Assembly (NCBI RefSeq): GCF_001613385.1
Contig: NZ_BDCG01000005.1
Coordinates: 62,001-126,000 of the forward strand
Length of the DNA: 64,000 bases
From: Nocardia flavorosea NBRC 108225
GTDB taxonomy: Bacteria; Actinomycetota; Actinomycetes; Mycobacteriales; Mycobacteriaceae
Direction: 5' to 3'
Each line of letters opens with the position of its first letter. Within the stretch, counting starts at the first letter, position 1. Below, one piece after another: positions 1-10,775 of this stretch. The translations under genes were made by a program, and so were the position numbers. The notes below the pieces were generated by a model. It worked only from the letters and a program-made list of their open reading frames with translations. It was not told the origin of the DNA and made no database searches.

Positions 1-143
1 GCGGTCGGTGAGTGGTCAGGTCACGCCGGCAGATCCCCGAGGTGTTCGCGGTTTCCGCGTCGCGTCCAGATAATCGCCCGATCCTGCGAGGTGGCCCCGC
101 TCGGCGGCAACCTCGATGTTTCCGATGCGTTCGGAGTGGGAGT

Positions 144-719
144 TCAGACCTCGACGGGCCATCCGCCGGCCGGGCCGGGCGGATCGGTGTTCAAGCGGGC
201 GGCCACCCAGTGGTCGCGGCGGGTACCGCGATGATCGCTGCCCAGCCGGGCCAGTCCTTCGTACCGGAACCCGTGTTTGCGTGCGACCGCGGCCGAGGCA
301 TGGTTGCCGACGAAGGCCCGCCAGTGGATACGGATCAGTCCCATACCCGCCGGATCGAAGCCGAAGTCGCAGGTGAGTGCGACCGCCCGGGAAATGATCC
401 CTTTCCTGCGGTATTCCGGATGGAGCCAGAACCCGATTTCTGCGGCGGTTTCGTCGCGCGGGCGGGTGCCCAGACTCACGGTGCCGACCAAACGGCCCCG
501 CTCGGCGGTTCGGACGGCCCAGATCGGGCTGTGCGCCGCCCATCCGTCCGCGACCGTTGTACCGATGAAATCCTCGGCATCGGCACGGCCGTAGGGCCAC
601 GGGATCGTCACCCATTCGGCGATCGCCGGATCCTGACAGGCCTCGGCGACGGCGTCGATATCGTCGGCGATCGGCCGGTCGAGCCACACCGTGCCGTCGG
701 TCAGCGTCTGTTCCTCCAC
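144..719 (-). CDS. GNAT family N-acetyltransferase (RimJ-like)
   Basis: Predicted acetyl-CoA-dependent N-acetyltransferase, about 191 aa, the usual length for a single GNAT domain. The substrate cannot be told. The protein shows the GNAT order: an N-terminal strand starting at LTDGTVWLDRP, the central beta4 segment IGFWLHPEYRRKGIISRAV containing the acetyl-CoA pyrophosphate-binding R-x-x-G-type loop (YRRKGI), and the late GNHASAAVARKHGFRYEG motif typical of RimJ/RimL relatives. I chose the GTG at 717-719, where the GNAT homology begins. An in-frame ATG at 753-755 has a GGAAAA-like ribosome site and would add 12 residues. It is divergent from the sigma factor gene, so the two may share control. 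Confidence 0.85.
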   Translation of the reverse strand: MEEQTLTDGTVWLDRPIADDIDAVAEACQDPAIAEWVTIPWPYGRADAEDFIGTTVADGWAAHSPIWAVRTAERGRLVGTVSLGTRPRDETAAEIGFWLHPEYRRKGIISRAVALTCDFGFDPAGMGLIRIHWRAFVGNHASAAVARKHGFRYEGLARLGSDHRGTRRDHWVAARLNTDPPGPAGGWPVEV

Positions 720-811
720 CGGCCGATTTTCGCATCGTGGCAGTCCGCGCGGCATCCGGTTTTCCGGGTGCGGCGCGTACGCGATGTCCGGCTCTCCGTA
801 GAATTCGAGCG

Positions 812-1741
812 GTGGTAGCCGCGCTTCTCGCCGACCAGTTCGAATCACATCGCGGGCATCTGCTGGCGGTGGCCTACCGGATGACCGGCAGCGTATCGGA
901 TGCCGAGGACGCGGTGCAGGAGAGCTGGCTACGCCTGGCCGGGGCCTCGCAATCCCAGATCGAGGATCTGCGGGCCTGGCTGACCACGGTGGTTTCCCGG
1001 CTCTGCCTGGACCGCCTGCGCAGCGCCGCGGTCCGGCGGGAAAGCTACGTGGGGCAGTGGCTGCCGGAACCGGTGGTGACACCGGTGGCCGGGGCAGGCG
1101 CCGCCGATCCACTGGCAACGGTGGTGCTGCGGCAGGAATTCCGGCTGGCGGCACTTGTGGTGCTCGATCAGCTCACGCCGCCGCAGCGGGTCGCGTTCGT
1201 ACTGCACGAAGGGCTGGGGGTGCCCTACGGCGAGATTGCCTCGATCCTGGATATCACCGCCGAGGCGGCGCGGCAGTTGGCGGCGCGCGCACGGAAGGCG
1301 GTCCGGGAACAGACACCGCAACCTGCCGCAGACGGGGAGCACGAGGCCGCGGTGCAGAAGCTGCTGGTCGCGCTGAATACCGGCGATGCGCAGGCCGTGG
1401 CGGCCGTTCTGCATCCGGACACGGTGATGATCGGCGATTCCGGCGGTACCACGCCGACCGCGCGCAATGTGATCGTCGGCCCGGACAGGGTGGCCCGCCT
1501 GTTCTTCGGTCTCATCCGCCGCTACGGCCTGGACAGGGCAGGCGAGGACTTCCTGGCGACCGGGGTGGAATTCGTCCGGGTCAACGGCCAGCTGGGCGCG
1601 CTAGTCCGGGCTCACCCGGGCGACGGCACCCACCCCGGTTTCCCGGCGCGGGTAATGGGTTTCACCGTTGTGGACGGTCGCGTCCAGGGCACCTACGATA
1701 TCGCCAACCCGGCGAAACTCACGGGGGTCCGGGTGCGCTGA
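812..1741 (+). CDS. sigJ: ECF41 family RNA polymerase sigma factor (SigJ-like)
   Basis: Extracytoplasmic-function sigma factor of 309 aa with an extra C-terminal domain. Sigma region 2 is seen as LLAVAYRMTGSVSDAEDAVQ followed by WLRLAG (residues about 17-45). Region 4 is LDQLTPPQRVAFVLHEG...PYGEIASILDITAEAARQLAARARK (about 120-170). The remaining 130 residues form a SnoaL/NTF2-like domain, as in SigJ and the ECF41 group. The two family signatures are present in variant form: GDSGGTT (the DGGGK position) and NPAKL near the C-terminus (the NPDKL position), which in this family contacts the sigma core and tunes activity in place of an anti-sigma factor. GTG at 812 starts the conserved part. No carboxymuconolactone-decarboxylase-type partner, common beside ECF41 genes, is adjacent. 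Confidence 0.9.
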   Translation: MVAALLADQFESHRGHLLAVAYRMTGSVSDAEDAVQESWLRLAGASQSQIEDLRAWLTTVVSRLCLDRLRSAAVRRESYVGQWLPEPVVTPVAGAGAADPLATVVLRQEFRLAALVVLDQLTPPQRVAFVLHEGLGVPYGEIASILDITAEAARQLAARARKAVREQTPQPAADGEHEAAVQKLLVALNTGDAQAVAAVLHPDTVMIGDSGGTTPTARNVIVGPDRVARLFFGLIRRYGLDRAGEDFLATGVEFVRVNGQLGALVRAHPGDGTHPGFPARVMGFTVVDGRVQGTYDIANPAKLTGVRVR

Positions 1742-1848
1742 TCGTCCGCTCGCCGAGGCGATGAGCCGTTGCCCGAACTCCCGCGCCGGCGATCACCGAG
1801 GTCGGATGCTGCCGCCGGAACGGCGCATACGACCCGGCGAGGTTCGGT

Positions 1849-2493
1849 TCAGGCGGGTACCGGCCGGGTCCGGTCGGTGAGCAGCAGTGCTGCCATACCG
1901 CCCAGTACCGTGCCCATCAACAGTCGCTGCACCCGCAACCACAGCCGCCGGCCTGTCAGGAAACGGCTCACCGTAGCGGCCGTGCACACGATGAGCGCGT
2001 TCACCGCCAGCGCCACCGCGATCTGCACCCCACCCAGGCACAGGCTCTGCAACCACACCGGACCGGCCGCCGGTGCGACGAACTGCGGGATCAACGCCAG
2101 GTACATCACCGCGATCTTCGGATTGAGCAGATTGGTCACCAGGCCCATGGTGAACAGGCGGCCCGGCCGGTCGCGAGGGAGGTCGGCGGGCGCGAACACC
2201 GACGTACCGCCCGGCCGCAGCGTCTGCCACGCCAGCCACAGCAGATAACCGGCGCCGGCGATCTTCAGCGCCGTATACAGCTCGGGGACCAGCACGAATA
2301 CCGCCGTGATCCCGGTGGCGGCAGCAGTGAGGTACACCGCGAACCCTGCGGCCACTCCGGCCAGAGAGATCAGGCCGGCGGCGCGCCCCTGCGATATCGT
2401 GCGCGAGACCAGGTACATCATGTTCGGGCCGGGTGTGAGCACCAACCCGAGTGCCGCCACCGCGACACCGGCCACCGCCGAGATTTCGATCAT
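1849..2493 (-). CDS. LysE/RhtB family translocator
   Basis: Inner-membrane exporter of amino acids or related small molecules, 214 aa, the normal length for the LysE/RhtB family. The hallmark near the N-terminus is GLVLTPGPNMMYLVSRTISQ. Five or six hydrophobic segments follow, and the middle contains the family motif GLVTNLLNPKIAVMYLALIPQF. The ATG at 2491-2493 is the first methionine of the homologous region; the much longer upstream reading frame (arginine-rich, no hydrophobic pattern) is not part of the protein. The substrate cannot be inferred from context. It is convergent with the sigma factor gene and divergent from the XPB helicase gene. Confidence 0.88.
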   Translation of the reverse strand: MIEISAVAGVAVAALGLVLTPGPNMMYLVSRTISQGRAAGLISLAGVAAGFAVYLTAAATGITAVFVLVPELYTALKIAGAGYLLWLAWQTLRPGGTSVFAPADLPRDRPGRLFTMGLVTNLLNPKIAVMYLALIPQFVAPAAGPVWLQSLCLGGVQIAVALAVNALIVCTAATVSRFLTGRRLWLRVQRLLMGTVLGGMAALLLTDRTRPVPA

Positions 2494-2888
2494 GCAGTGA
2501 TACTTGCGACGATATGTGGCCTTGTCTCGGTCCAGTCGGTGCCTACTGGCCGGGCGGGGTCGCATCTGCTCCCGATCGGAGGTCCGGATGCGCCGCGCCG
2601 CCGAGGCTCCGAGTCCGGCCACGCGGCCGATCACGGCTTCGACGCCGCGGCTGATTCGGCGCTGGACACCCGGACACGGACCGGCGCGACGATACGGTGA
2701 CAATGCACGCCTCTCGCCCGGTCGCGGGTGTACGGGCTCGACCGGCGGTTACGGGGGTGTTTGCCGGGCGGGCGCGGAGCCGGTGGGATTGCCGGTCGTG
2801 CCCGGCCCCGGCGCGCTGTCGGCTTCCTCACCCGGCGTTGTCGGTGGCTTCGGGGACAATGGGCAGAAGTCGAGGTGAGGAGGGCCCC
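2494..2888. other. Intergenic region between lysE-type gene and xpb
   Basis: This stretch separates two divergent genes and should contain both promoters. Open frames exist on both strands, but their translations are arginine/proline-rich and resemble nothing. The only clear element is the ribosome-binding stretch GAGGTGAGGAGG at 2872-2883 in front of the helicase start. I see no RNA gene or repeat here. Confidence 0.5.
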
Positions 2889-4559
2889 GTGGCGGATGGG
2901 CCACTGATCGTACAAAGCGACAAAACGGTGCTGCTGGAGGTCGATCACGAGCTCGCGGGTGTGGCGCGGCAGGCGATTGCCCCGTTCGCCGAACTGGAGC
3001 GCGCGCCCGAGCATGTGCACACCTATCGCATCACCCCGCTGGCCCTGTGGAACGCGCGCGCCGCGGGGCATGACGCGGAGCAGGTGGTGGATGCACTGGT
3101 CAGCCACTCCCGGTACCCGGTTCCGCAGCCGCTGCTGGTCGATATCGTCGATACGATGGCCCGTTACGGGCGGTTGCAGCTGGTCAAACATCCCGCGCAC
3201 GGGCTCACTCTGGTGAGCCTGGATTCGGCGGTGCTGGCCGAGGTGCTCCGGCACAAGAAGATCGCCCCGATGCTCGGCGACCGTCTCGACGACGACACGG
3301 TGGTCGTGCATCCCTCCGAACGCGGGCATATCAAACAGCAGTTGCTCAAGATCGGGTGGCCGGCGGAGGACCTGGCCGGCTACGTCGACGGTGAGGCCCA
3401 TGCCATCGATCTCGACTATCACGGCGACGGCTGGCACTTACGCGACTACCAGGAGATGGCCGCCGATTCTTTCTGGGCCGGTGGGTCCGGCGTGGTGGTG
3501 CTGCCCTGCGGTGCCGGGAAGACCATGGTCGGCGCGGCCGCCATGGCCCGGGCCAAGGCCACCACCCTGATCCTGGTCACCAATACCGTCGCGGGCCGGC
3601 AGTGGCGGCGCGAACTGCTGGCGCGGACCTCGCTCACCGATGAGGAGATCGGCGAGTACTCGGGCGAACGCAAGGAGATCCGGCCGGTCACCATCGCCAC
3701 CTACCAAGTGATCACCCGTAAATCGAAGGGCGAGTACAAGCATCTCGAACTCTTCGACAGCCGTGATTGGGGTCTGGTGATCTACGACGAGGTTCATCTG
3801 CTGCCCGCCCCGGTGTTCCGGATGACGGCCGATCTGCAGTCGCGGCGCCGGCTCGGCCTCACCGCGACACTGGTCCGCGAGGACGGCCGCGAAGGCGACG
3901 TGTTCTCGCTGATCGGGCCGAAACGCTATGACGCGCCGTGGAAGGATATCGAGGCCCAGGGCTGGATTGCGCCGGCCGAATGTATCGAGGTGCGAGTCAC
4001 CTTGACCGATGCCGAGCGGATGTCCTACGCCACTGCCGAACCGGAGGAGCGCTACAAATTGTGCTCCACCGCGCACACCAAGATCGCGGTGGTGAAATCC
4101 GTCCTCGATCGGCATCGTGACGCCCCCACACTGGTGATCGGTGCCTATCTGGATCAGCTCGACGAACTGGGTGCCGCCCTGGACGCCCCGGTGATCCAAG
4201 GGTCCACGAAGAACAAGGAACGCGAGGCGTTGTTCGAGGCGTTCCGCCTCGGGGAGATTCCGGTTCTCGTGGTGAGCAAGGTGGCGAACTTCTCCATCGA
4301 TCTCCCGGAAGCCTCGGTGGCCGTGCAGGTTTCGGGGACATTCGGCTCCCGCCAGGAGGAAGCCCAGCGGCTGGGCCGGTTGCTGCGGCCCAAACAGGAC
4401 GGCGGTCAGGCGCATTTCTACTCCGTCGTGGCACGCGACACGCTGGACGCGGACTATGCCGCGCACCGGCAACGTTTCCTCGCCGAACAGGGATATGCCT
4501 ATCGGATAACCGATGCCGATGATCTGCTGGGGCCTGCGTTCGGGCCGAACGACCAGTAA
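2889..4559 (+). CDS. xpb: DNA repair helicase XPB
   Basis: Superfamily 2 ATP-dependent 3'-5' DNA helicase of the bacterial XPB/ERCC3 family (Rv0861c counterpart), 556 aa. An N-terminal helicase-XPB-specific domain (residues 1-150) precedes the motor. Walker A is PCGAGKT (about 205), Walker B is DEVH (about 299), motif III is GLTATL (about 322) followed by the REDG element that in XPB matches the RED motif, and motif VI is QEEAQRLGRLLRP (about 488). GTG at 2889 is preceded 5 nt upstream by AGGAGG. The Rv0862c-type helicase-associated protein lies 2.3 kb away on the opposite strand. A role in nucleotide-excision-type repair is inferred from the family. Confidence 0.95.
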   Translation: MADGPLIVQSDKTVLLEVDHELAGVARQAIAPFAELERAPEHVHTYRITPLALWNARAAGHDAEQVVDALVSHSRYPVPQPLLVDIVDTMARYGRLQLVKHPAHGLTLVSLDSAVLAEVLRHKKIAPMLGDRLDDDTVVVHPSERGHIKQQLLKIGWPAEDLAGYVDGEAHAIDLDYHGDGWHLRDYQEMAADSFWAGGSGVVVLPCGAGKTMVGAAAMARAKATTLILVTNTVAGRQWRRELLARTSLTDEEIGEYSGERKEIRPVTIATYQVITRKSKGEYKHLELFDSRDWGLVIYDEVHLLPAPVFRMTADLQSRRRLGLTATLVREDGREGDVFSLIGPKRYDAPWKDIEAQGWIAPAECIEVRVTLTDAERMSYATAEPEERYKLCSTAHTKIAVVKSVLDRHRDAPTLVIGAYLDQLDELGAALDAPVIQGSTKNKEREALFEAFRLGEIPVLVVSKVANFSIDLPEASVAVQVSGTFGSRQEEAQRLGRLLRPKQDGGQAHFYSVVARDTLDADYAAHRQRFLAEQGYAYRITDADDLLGPAFGPNDQ

Positions 4560-4598
4560 GGTCCCGCGGATTCGACCGACTGCGTAAGGAGTGGCGAA

Positions 4599-5267
4599 GT
4601 GCGGCACTTCGACTTCACAGTGGATCGCCGGCATGTGCAGGCGGTCAACGAAGTGTTCGCGAGACGCCGCCGGCTGCGCCTGGCGGCGCTGATCGCGGCA
4701 CTGGTCTGCGCGACCGCCACCGCGTACCTGGTGCGGTTGGGTCACGCCTGGTCCTATCCCCTGGCACTGGCCTGCGCGCTGGGCGCCGCGACAGCGCTGT
4801 GGGTCGCACTATGGGCGCCGCGCCGCACCGGTATCGCCCGGCTCTACGCCGACGGTGAGTTGATCCCGGCCGTCGTCTCCGGTTTCCACTCCCGCGGGGC
4901 GGTATTGCTCGCGCTGGTCAATGTGGCACGTCGTGATACCGGCGAATCCCGGTACGCGCTGGTCACCAAGAAGGTGCGCCGGCTACCCGGGCACCGGTTC
5001 GCGCCGGGCGAGCGAGTACCGGCGATCGCGGTCCACGGCGACCGGGCCGCACGCACGATCGGCGAACGCTGGCTACCGGTCGACACCATGCCGATCGCCT
5101 GGGGAACCCCGGACGGCGCCGTGATCGAGCGGGCCGGCGCGGCAATCGACGAGATCGAATGGCGGCTGCTCGCCGATAATCTCACGCTGGCCGATCGGGT
5201 ACAGCACAGTTCCACCAAACGCCTCCTGCTCGACCCGGGGCAGTTACCGGAGGGGCTCGGCGCCTGA
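4599..5267 (+). CDS. DUF3239 family membrane protein
   Basis: Membrane-anchored protein of 222 aa whose sequence resembles the DUF3239 family of Mycobacteriales; function unknown. After a short N-terminus that begins RHFDFTVDRRHVQAVNEVF there are two adjacent transmembrane segments (about 25-45 and 50-70). A cytoplasmic domain of 150 residues follows, with no catalytic motif I recognise. The GTG at 4599 has AAGGAG at 4586-4591, a good ribosome site, and lies 40 nt after xpb, so the two may be cotranscribed. Confidence 0.8.
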   Translation: MRHFDFTVDRRHVQAVNEVFARRRRLRLAALIAALVCATATAYLVRLGHAWSYPLALACALGAATALWVALWAPRRTGIARLYADGELIPAVVSGFHSRGAVLLALVNVARRDTGESRYALVTKKVRRLPGHRFAPGERVPAIAVHGDRAARTIGERWLPVDTMPIAWGTPDGAVIERAGAAIDEIEWRLLADNLTLADRVQHSSTKRLLLDPGQLPEGLGA

Positions 5268-5414
5268 TCCGCCGCGGGTTACGCTCGTACGCGCCGTATT
5301 CGGCGAAACCGGCAGCGCGCCGGGCCGCATGCGTCTATCGGGTGGGATCTGCGACTAACGTCGTCGAACGGGGATGTCGCTGTGATCACGCCGAACCACG
5401 GAAGGTGGAACCGC

Positions 5415-6818
5415 ATGAAACTCACCCGCTGGCTGATCGCCGGGGTGGTCGTGCTGTCGAGTCTGTCTCCGACACCCGCGGTAGGGCATGCCCAATCCGC
5501 GAACCTGGCCGGTGCGGACGGACTGGGCGATCCGTACTTTCCGCAGGATGGCAACGGCGGGTACGATGTCGGGCACTACGAGGTCACACTGGGGTATGAT
5601 CCGGTCGGCCACCAGCTCACGGGATCCACGCGTATCGATGCACATGCCACCCAGCCGCTCACCGCATTCAACCTCGACTTCGACGGGCCACCGGTAAGCG
5701 CGGTCCGGGTGAACAATATGCCCGCCGGTTTCGTCCGGCAGGACCCGCACGAGCTGGTCGTCACCCCGGCGCTGCCGCTGCTGCCGGGACTGCCCTTCAC
5801 CGTCACCGTCGAGTACGCGGGTGTCGCCGCCGATACCGCCGGTGAAGGCTGGACCTACGCCCCGACCGGTGGCGCTTTTGCGGCGGGACAACCCCATTCG
5901 GCTGCTACCTGGTACCCGCTCAACGATTCCCCTCGTGACAAGGCCACCTTCACCCTGCACGCCACCGTCCCGGCGGAATGGGAGGTGATGTCCGGTGGTG
6001 CCCGGGTGCGCGACGAGGTGCGTGATGGATTCCGCACGGTGAGTTGGGAACAGCGGCATCCGGTGATCGGCTATCTCACGACCGTCGCCATCGACCGATT
6101 CGAATATCTGGAGCAGCGGCGCGCGAACGGTACGCCACTGCTGAGTGCCTTCGCGCCCGGCGCCGAGCAACTGCGCGCACACGAGCAGCGGCTGCCGGAA
6201 GTGCTCGATTTCACCGAAAGTCTCTACGGTCCTTATCCGTTCGACAACGCGGGCGGTATCTATCTGTCCGCCCCGCTACCGTTCTCGCTGGAAACGCAGA
6301 CCCGGCCCGTCTACGCCGACTGGGCCGACCTGAACACGGTGGTGCACGAGGTGGCCCATCAGTGGTGGGGTGATTCTGTCTCGGTGTACAGCTGGTCCGA
6401 TATCTGCCTGAACGAATGCCTCGCCAGCTATACCGCCGACTATCTGTGGCCGGAGCGGATGGAGGGCGTCGATGTGGACGCCGAATATCGGGAAACGATC
6501 CGAAAGGTGATGGACAAGCCCAAGTTCTGGGCGGTGCCGCTGCAGGACCCGGGGCCGGAGAAGATGTTTACCTCGGTGTACTACCGTGGCCCGTTGTTCC
6601 TGCACGCCCTGCGTAAACAGCTGGGCGATGCGGTGTTCTTCGGGGCTCTACGGGAATTCGTGAGCGCCCATGCCTACGGGCACGGTTCGATGCCGGAATT
6701 CCGTGCTTTCATGCAGTCGAAATCGCCGGTCGACCTGACCGGTTTCTTCGATGCCTGGCTGCACGGCACCACCCCACCGCCGGACCAGTTCCTGTATCCG
6801 GGTGGTCTGCGTGGCTGA
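5415..6818 (+). CDS. Secreted M1 family metallopeptidase (short form)
   Basis: Zinc aminopeptidase-like protein, 467 aa. Residues 1-28 form a signal peptide (KLTRWLIAGVVVLSSL, then a small-residue cleavage region before QSANLAG). The zinc site is complete: HEVAH at about 309-313 and the third ligand E exactly 18 residues later in NECLASY. The usual GxMEN exopeptidase motif is replaced by FSLETQTRP, a variant seen in actinobacterial M1 relatives. The C-terminal ERAP1-like domain of full-length aminopeptidase N is absent, which is usual for this secreted group. ATG at 5415 follows GGAAGGTGG. Substrate unknown. Confidence 0.92.
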   Translation: MKLTRWLIAGVVVLSSLSPTPAVGHAQSANLAGADGLGDPYFPQDGNGGYDVGHYEVTLGYDPVGHQLTGSTRIDAHATQPLTAFNLDFDGPPVSAVRVNNMPAGFVRQDPHELVVTPALPLLPGLPFTVTVEYAGVAADTAGEGWTYAPTGGAFAAGQPHSAATWYPLNDSPRDKATFTLHATVPAEWEVMSGGARVRDEVRDGFRTVSWEQRHPVIGYLTTVAIDRFEYLEQRRANGTPLLSAFAPGAEQLRAHEQRLPEVLDFTESLYGPYPFDNAGGIYLSAPLPFSLETQTRPVYADWADLNTVVHEVAHQWWGDSVSVYSWSDICLNECLASYTADYLWPERMEGVDVDAEYRETIRKVMDKPKFWAVPLQDPGPEKMFTSVYYRGPLFLHALRKQLGDAVFFGALREFVSAHAYGHGSMPEFRAFMQSKSPVDLTGFFDAWLHGTTPPPDQFLYPGGLRG

Positions 6819-6828
6819 GCAGCCACGG

Positions 6829-9099
6829 CTATTCGAGCAGTGCGACCGACGAGATCCGGTGCAGCGTGAATTGCCGGACAGCGCCGGTGACCGCGTCCAG
6901 CGCTTCGAGCTGCCCGTTGCCGACCCGCACCGGTTCGACCACCCGTTGGATCGCGGTGCCTTTCGCGTCGACGTAGCCGATATGCACCTGCCGATGCACC
7001 CGCGCGGCGAGTTGTAACAGGGCCAGGGCAGCGGCCGTGCTGGTGCGACTGCCGTCGCTGCGCACTGTTTTCCCGGATGTCGCACCTGCGGCGCGCTCAC
7101 CGGCCCGCAGTTCGGTGACCAGGAGTTCCAATTGTTCCGTGGTGGGGGGCGCGGGGCGGTACGGCTGCCGCGCCAGGGGACGCACATTGATCCGGGCCCC
7201 GCGTTGCCGCAGATCGACTATCGCGCCGGAGGAATCCTCGCCGGCGGGCGCGAACCCGGCCGAGCGGAGTTCCTCGAACAGTTCGCCCAATGGTGCCTGG
7301 GAGATCGCGACCGTCGGTGCGATCCCGCGTAGCGCCAGCGTATCCGCCACCGGGGAAGCGAGTACCTGGGCCAGCAGCGCGGGATCTTCACTGCGGACGA
7401 ACGATTGCGCCATCCCGGCGCGTAACCGCCCGTGGCGGCGTGCCACATCGTCGATGAGGTAGGTCAGTGTCTGCGGCACAGGTGTGCGGGAATGCCGCTC
7501 GAACAGGTGGTGCAGTTCCGCGGCGGTGAGTCCCGCATCGAGTGCCCGGCGCAGTGAGGTTTCGGACAATCGGTAGACCGTTGCGGCGCCCGCCGATTCC
7601 ACATCGGCAACCAGGGCGATGCGTTGCTGTAGTTCGGCGGTGAGCGGCCCGGGTGCCACCACCGTGAGGTCCGCCTGGACCAGCACATGATCGACGGGGT
7701 CGGGCAGCGCCGCCTCGAGTGCGGCTTCGGCGGCCGATAGCGGCTCGATGAGCAGAGCACGTCCCGCGGCGGTGAGCGCGCCGCGGCCGACGAGGCCGAG
7801 CGCGGCCGCTTCGCGCAGGGTGTTGTCCACGACCTGCCCTTTGTAGAGTCGTCGCCGCCGGGGTGCGCGCCAGGCCAGCAGCCGGCCGATATCTGCGGGG
7901 GCCATCGCTGTACCCGGGGGTTGTTCGGCGAGGGCTTCGAGAACGGTCCGGCGTTCCCGGACCGCGTAGGGCACCCGTAGTTCGTGTGCGAGCGCCGCCA
8001 GCGGTTTATCGGCCGCATCGCGCAGGCCGATCATCCAGGGGTAGCGGTCCAGTTCCAGCCAGCTGTGGGCCAGCGGTACCCAGCGGCGGGCAGGCGGGGC
8101 CTCCAGCCACGAATCGGCGGCGGGTGTGGGTGCCCAGAATTCGTCGGCATCGGCCTCCGGCGGCGGATCGGGAAAACCCTTCTCGATCAATTTCGCCGCC
8201 GCCAGCAATTCCACCAGCAACCCTGCGCGTGATTCCTCGATACCGGCGGCACGGGCGATCCGGCGTATTTCCCGCACCCCGAGGCCACCGGCGCGCAGCG
8301 CGGGGGCGGGTGCCTGACCCAGCACTTCCACAATCGCGGCGCAATGCCGCAGGAGTTCGCCGACCTCACCGGCGCCCACACCGTCCACTTCGGTGAGGGC
8401 ATGCACGGTGACCACCGGTTCAGGTGGGGTGAGGCGGCGCGGATCGGTGACCGGTTCGCCTCGCAGCAACTGGCCGACCGCGGGCGGCAGCTCCACTGTC
8501 TCGTCGTCGATCCGCCGTAGCAGGCGGCGCTCCAGCAGCCGGGGAACCGGGCGGTCGGCCGGGGCGTCGGGTGCCGCATCGCGGGTGCGTCCCCGCGGGC
8601 CGGTTTCGGCCAGTTTGTCCAGCAGAGCCCGTTCGGCGGGCGGCAGGCCGGCGAGCGTTGCGGCGATTTCCTGCTCGTCCGGGGTATCGGTATCGGTTCC
8701 GCTACCCAGCGGCCACGGCAGAGCCTCGGCGACGGCGGGTACGAGCCGGACCCGGTCGCCGGAGAACCAGAGCAAGGCCCGGTCGGCCAGTTCGGTGAGC
8801 GCCGCGTCCACTGTCGCGGCCTTCGCGCGGCCGCGCAGCGCGCGTTTCAACTCCGTACGTGTCGGTGGCTCGTTACCGGCCGAGGTGTGTACGGCCAGCG
8901 CCTCCACTATCCCGAAGGCCGCTGTGTCCAGATCGTCGGCGGCCCGCAGCACCGAGGCGCGCTGTTCGGCGCGGGTGGCGAGCACCGCCATCGAAGCGGG
9001 CAGCGGTACCGCGAGATCGGGTCGCCGTTCGAGCAGCGCCACCAGTTGGGCATCGGAACGGCCGCCGAGCCAGGCGGTATACGAGTCTGGGCCGGTCAT
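6829..9099 (-). CDS. Helicase-associated domain protein (XPB/Ssl2-like C-terminal domain)
   Basis: Large protein of 756 aa matching the Rv0862c family, which carries a helicase C3 (XPB/Ssl2-like) domain but no helicase motor: no Walker A or DExH motif is visible. The N-terminal third ([20 protein letters not shown]) and alanine/leucine-rich winged-helix-like repeats suggest DNA binding. The C-terminal part contains [20 protein letters not shown], a WYL-like end. It starts at the ATG at 9097-9099; the frame extends further upstream but without similarity. It is convergent with the M1 peptidase gene, only 10 nt apart. A repair role with XPB is inferred from persistent gene neighbourhood. Confidence 0.85.
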   Translation of the reverse strand: MTGPDSYTAWLGGRSDAQLVALLERRPDLAVPLPASMAVLATRAEQRASVLRAADDLDTAAFGIVEALAVHTSAGNEPPTRTELKRALRGRAKAATVDAALTELADRALLWFSGDRVRLVPAVAEALPWPLGSGTDTDTPDEQEIAATLAGLPPAERALLDKLAETGPRGRTRDAAPDAPADRPVPRLLERRLLRRIDDETVELPPAVGQLLRGEPVTDPRRLTPPEPVVTVHALTEVDGVGAGEVGELLRHCAAIVEVLGQAPAPALRAGGLGVREIRRIARAAGIEESRAGLLVELLAAAKLIEKGFPDPPPEADADEFWAPTPAADSWLEAPPARRWVPLAHSWLELDRYPWMIGLRDAADKPLAALAHELRVPYAVRERRTVLEALAEQPPGTAMAPADIGRLLAWRAPRRRRLYKGQVVDNTLREAAALGLVGRGALTAAGRALLIEPLSAAEAALEAALPDPVDHVLVQADLTVVAPGPLTAELQQRIALVADVESAGAATVYRLSETSLRRALDAGLTAAELHHLFERHSRTPVPQTLTYLIDDVARRHGRLRAGMAQSFVRSEDPALLAQVLASPVADTLALRGIAPTVAISQAPLGELFEELRSAGFAPAGEDSSGAIVDLRQRGARINVRPLARQPYRPAPPTTEQLELLVTELRAGERAAGATSGKTVRSDGSRTSTAAALALLQLAARVHRQVHIGYVDAKGTAIQRVVEPVRVGNGQLEALDAVTGAVRQFTLHRISSVALLE

Positions 9100-9235
9100 C
9101 CGGTCCAGATTAGGCCTATCCGTGCTGTCGGCGGCGACCTGTGTGCCGGAACAGGGGCAAAGCGCGCGATACCCGGCCCGTCGACGGCGGTTGTCGTGCG
9201 AGGCTGCGGGGCAGACATGCCAGAATGAGTGCGTG

Positions 9236-9421
9236 GTGAACAAATCGAAGAAACCCTACGTCGACAACGGCTGGCCCGAAGTGGCCGACGGTGAGCACGC
9301 CGTGACCGAACTGTCGGCGACGCGTGCCGGTAACCTCTCGCCGTTCGGCGAGGACACCGAATTCCCGGTGGCTGCCGAGCAGCTGCCGTACGTGCACCCG
9401 CATACGGTGATCAACCGCTGA
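9236..9421 (+). CDS. Small conserved hypothetical protein (Rv0863 position)
   Basis: Polar protein of 61 aa with no signal peptide or membrane segment; function unknown. It starts [15 protein letters not shown] and ends [13 protein letters not shown]. It is divergent from the helicase-associated gene, as Rv0863 is from Rv0862c in M. tuberculosis, which is the main reason for calling it real, together with the strong terminator immediately after its stop. GTG at 9236 is used here; an adjacent GTG at 9233 would add one residue. Confidence 0.7.
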   Translation: MNKSKKPYVDNGWPEVADGEHAVTELSATRAGNLSPFGEDTEFPVAAEQLPYVHPHTVINR

Positions 9422-9431
9422 GCGGGCGGAA

Positions 9432-9475
9432 CGAAAGAACCCCGTATCCGAAACTTCGGATACGGGGTTCTTTCG
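9432..9475. terminator. Bidirectional intrinsic terminator
   Basis: A perfect 21-bp inverted repeat (arms 9432-9452 and 9455-9475) lies between two convergent genes. The stem ends in GGGGTTCTTTCG on the plus strand and the mirror GGGGTTCTTTCG on the minus strand, giving a T-rich end in both directions, so it can stop transcription from the small upstream gene and from rpf. Confidence 0.92.
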
Positions 9476-9494
9476 TAGCAGGGGGTTGTGCCGC

Positions 9495-10526
<1,032 letters not shown>

Positions 10527-10775
10527 TCACTTGGCTCGCCGACCGGACAACAGCGCGAATGTCAGCGCGAGCAGGAAGCCCAGCGGGGTCAGGACCATGG
10601 CGCCCAGGTACAACCACAATCCGGGCCTGCCTTCGGTGAAGATCGGCGTGAGGAAGATCGCCACGATCGCGAGCAGTCCGAGGGTGAACAGGCCCAGCGC
10701 CAACCGCAGGAGCCAGTTGCCGGGGGCACGCCCGGGCGGTGGGGTGGACGGCCGGGGATCAGCGGGGTTGGTCAC
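10527..10775 (-). CDS. Small two-helix membrane protein
   Basis: An 82-aa protein with a proline-rich N-terminus (NPADPRPSTPPPGRAPGN) and two transmembrane segments (about 23-45 and 52-76), ending in LSGRRAK with a positively charged cytoplasmic tail. It sits beside cspB in opposite orientation, matching the position of Rv0870c in M. tuberculosis. The start is a GTG at 10773-10775; the longer frame upstream is arginine/proline-rich with no homology. Function unknown. Confidence 0.72.
   Translation of the reverse strand: MTNPADPRPSTPPPGRAPGNWLLRLALGLFTLGLLAIVAIFLTPIFTEGRPGLWLYLGAMVLTPLGFLLALTFALLSGRRAK

Noticed and set aside
1..143. Possible partial gene at the window start
   Set aside because: No frame with recognisable sequence; too short to judge.
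3438..4745. 435-codon frame antisense to the XPB helicase
   Set aside because: Shadow of the helicase gene; no domain and no ribosome site.
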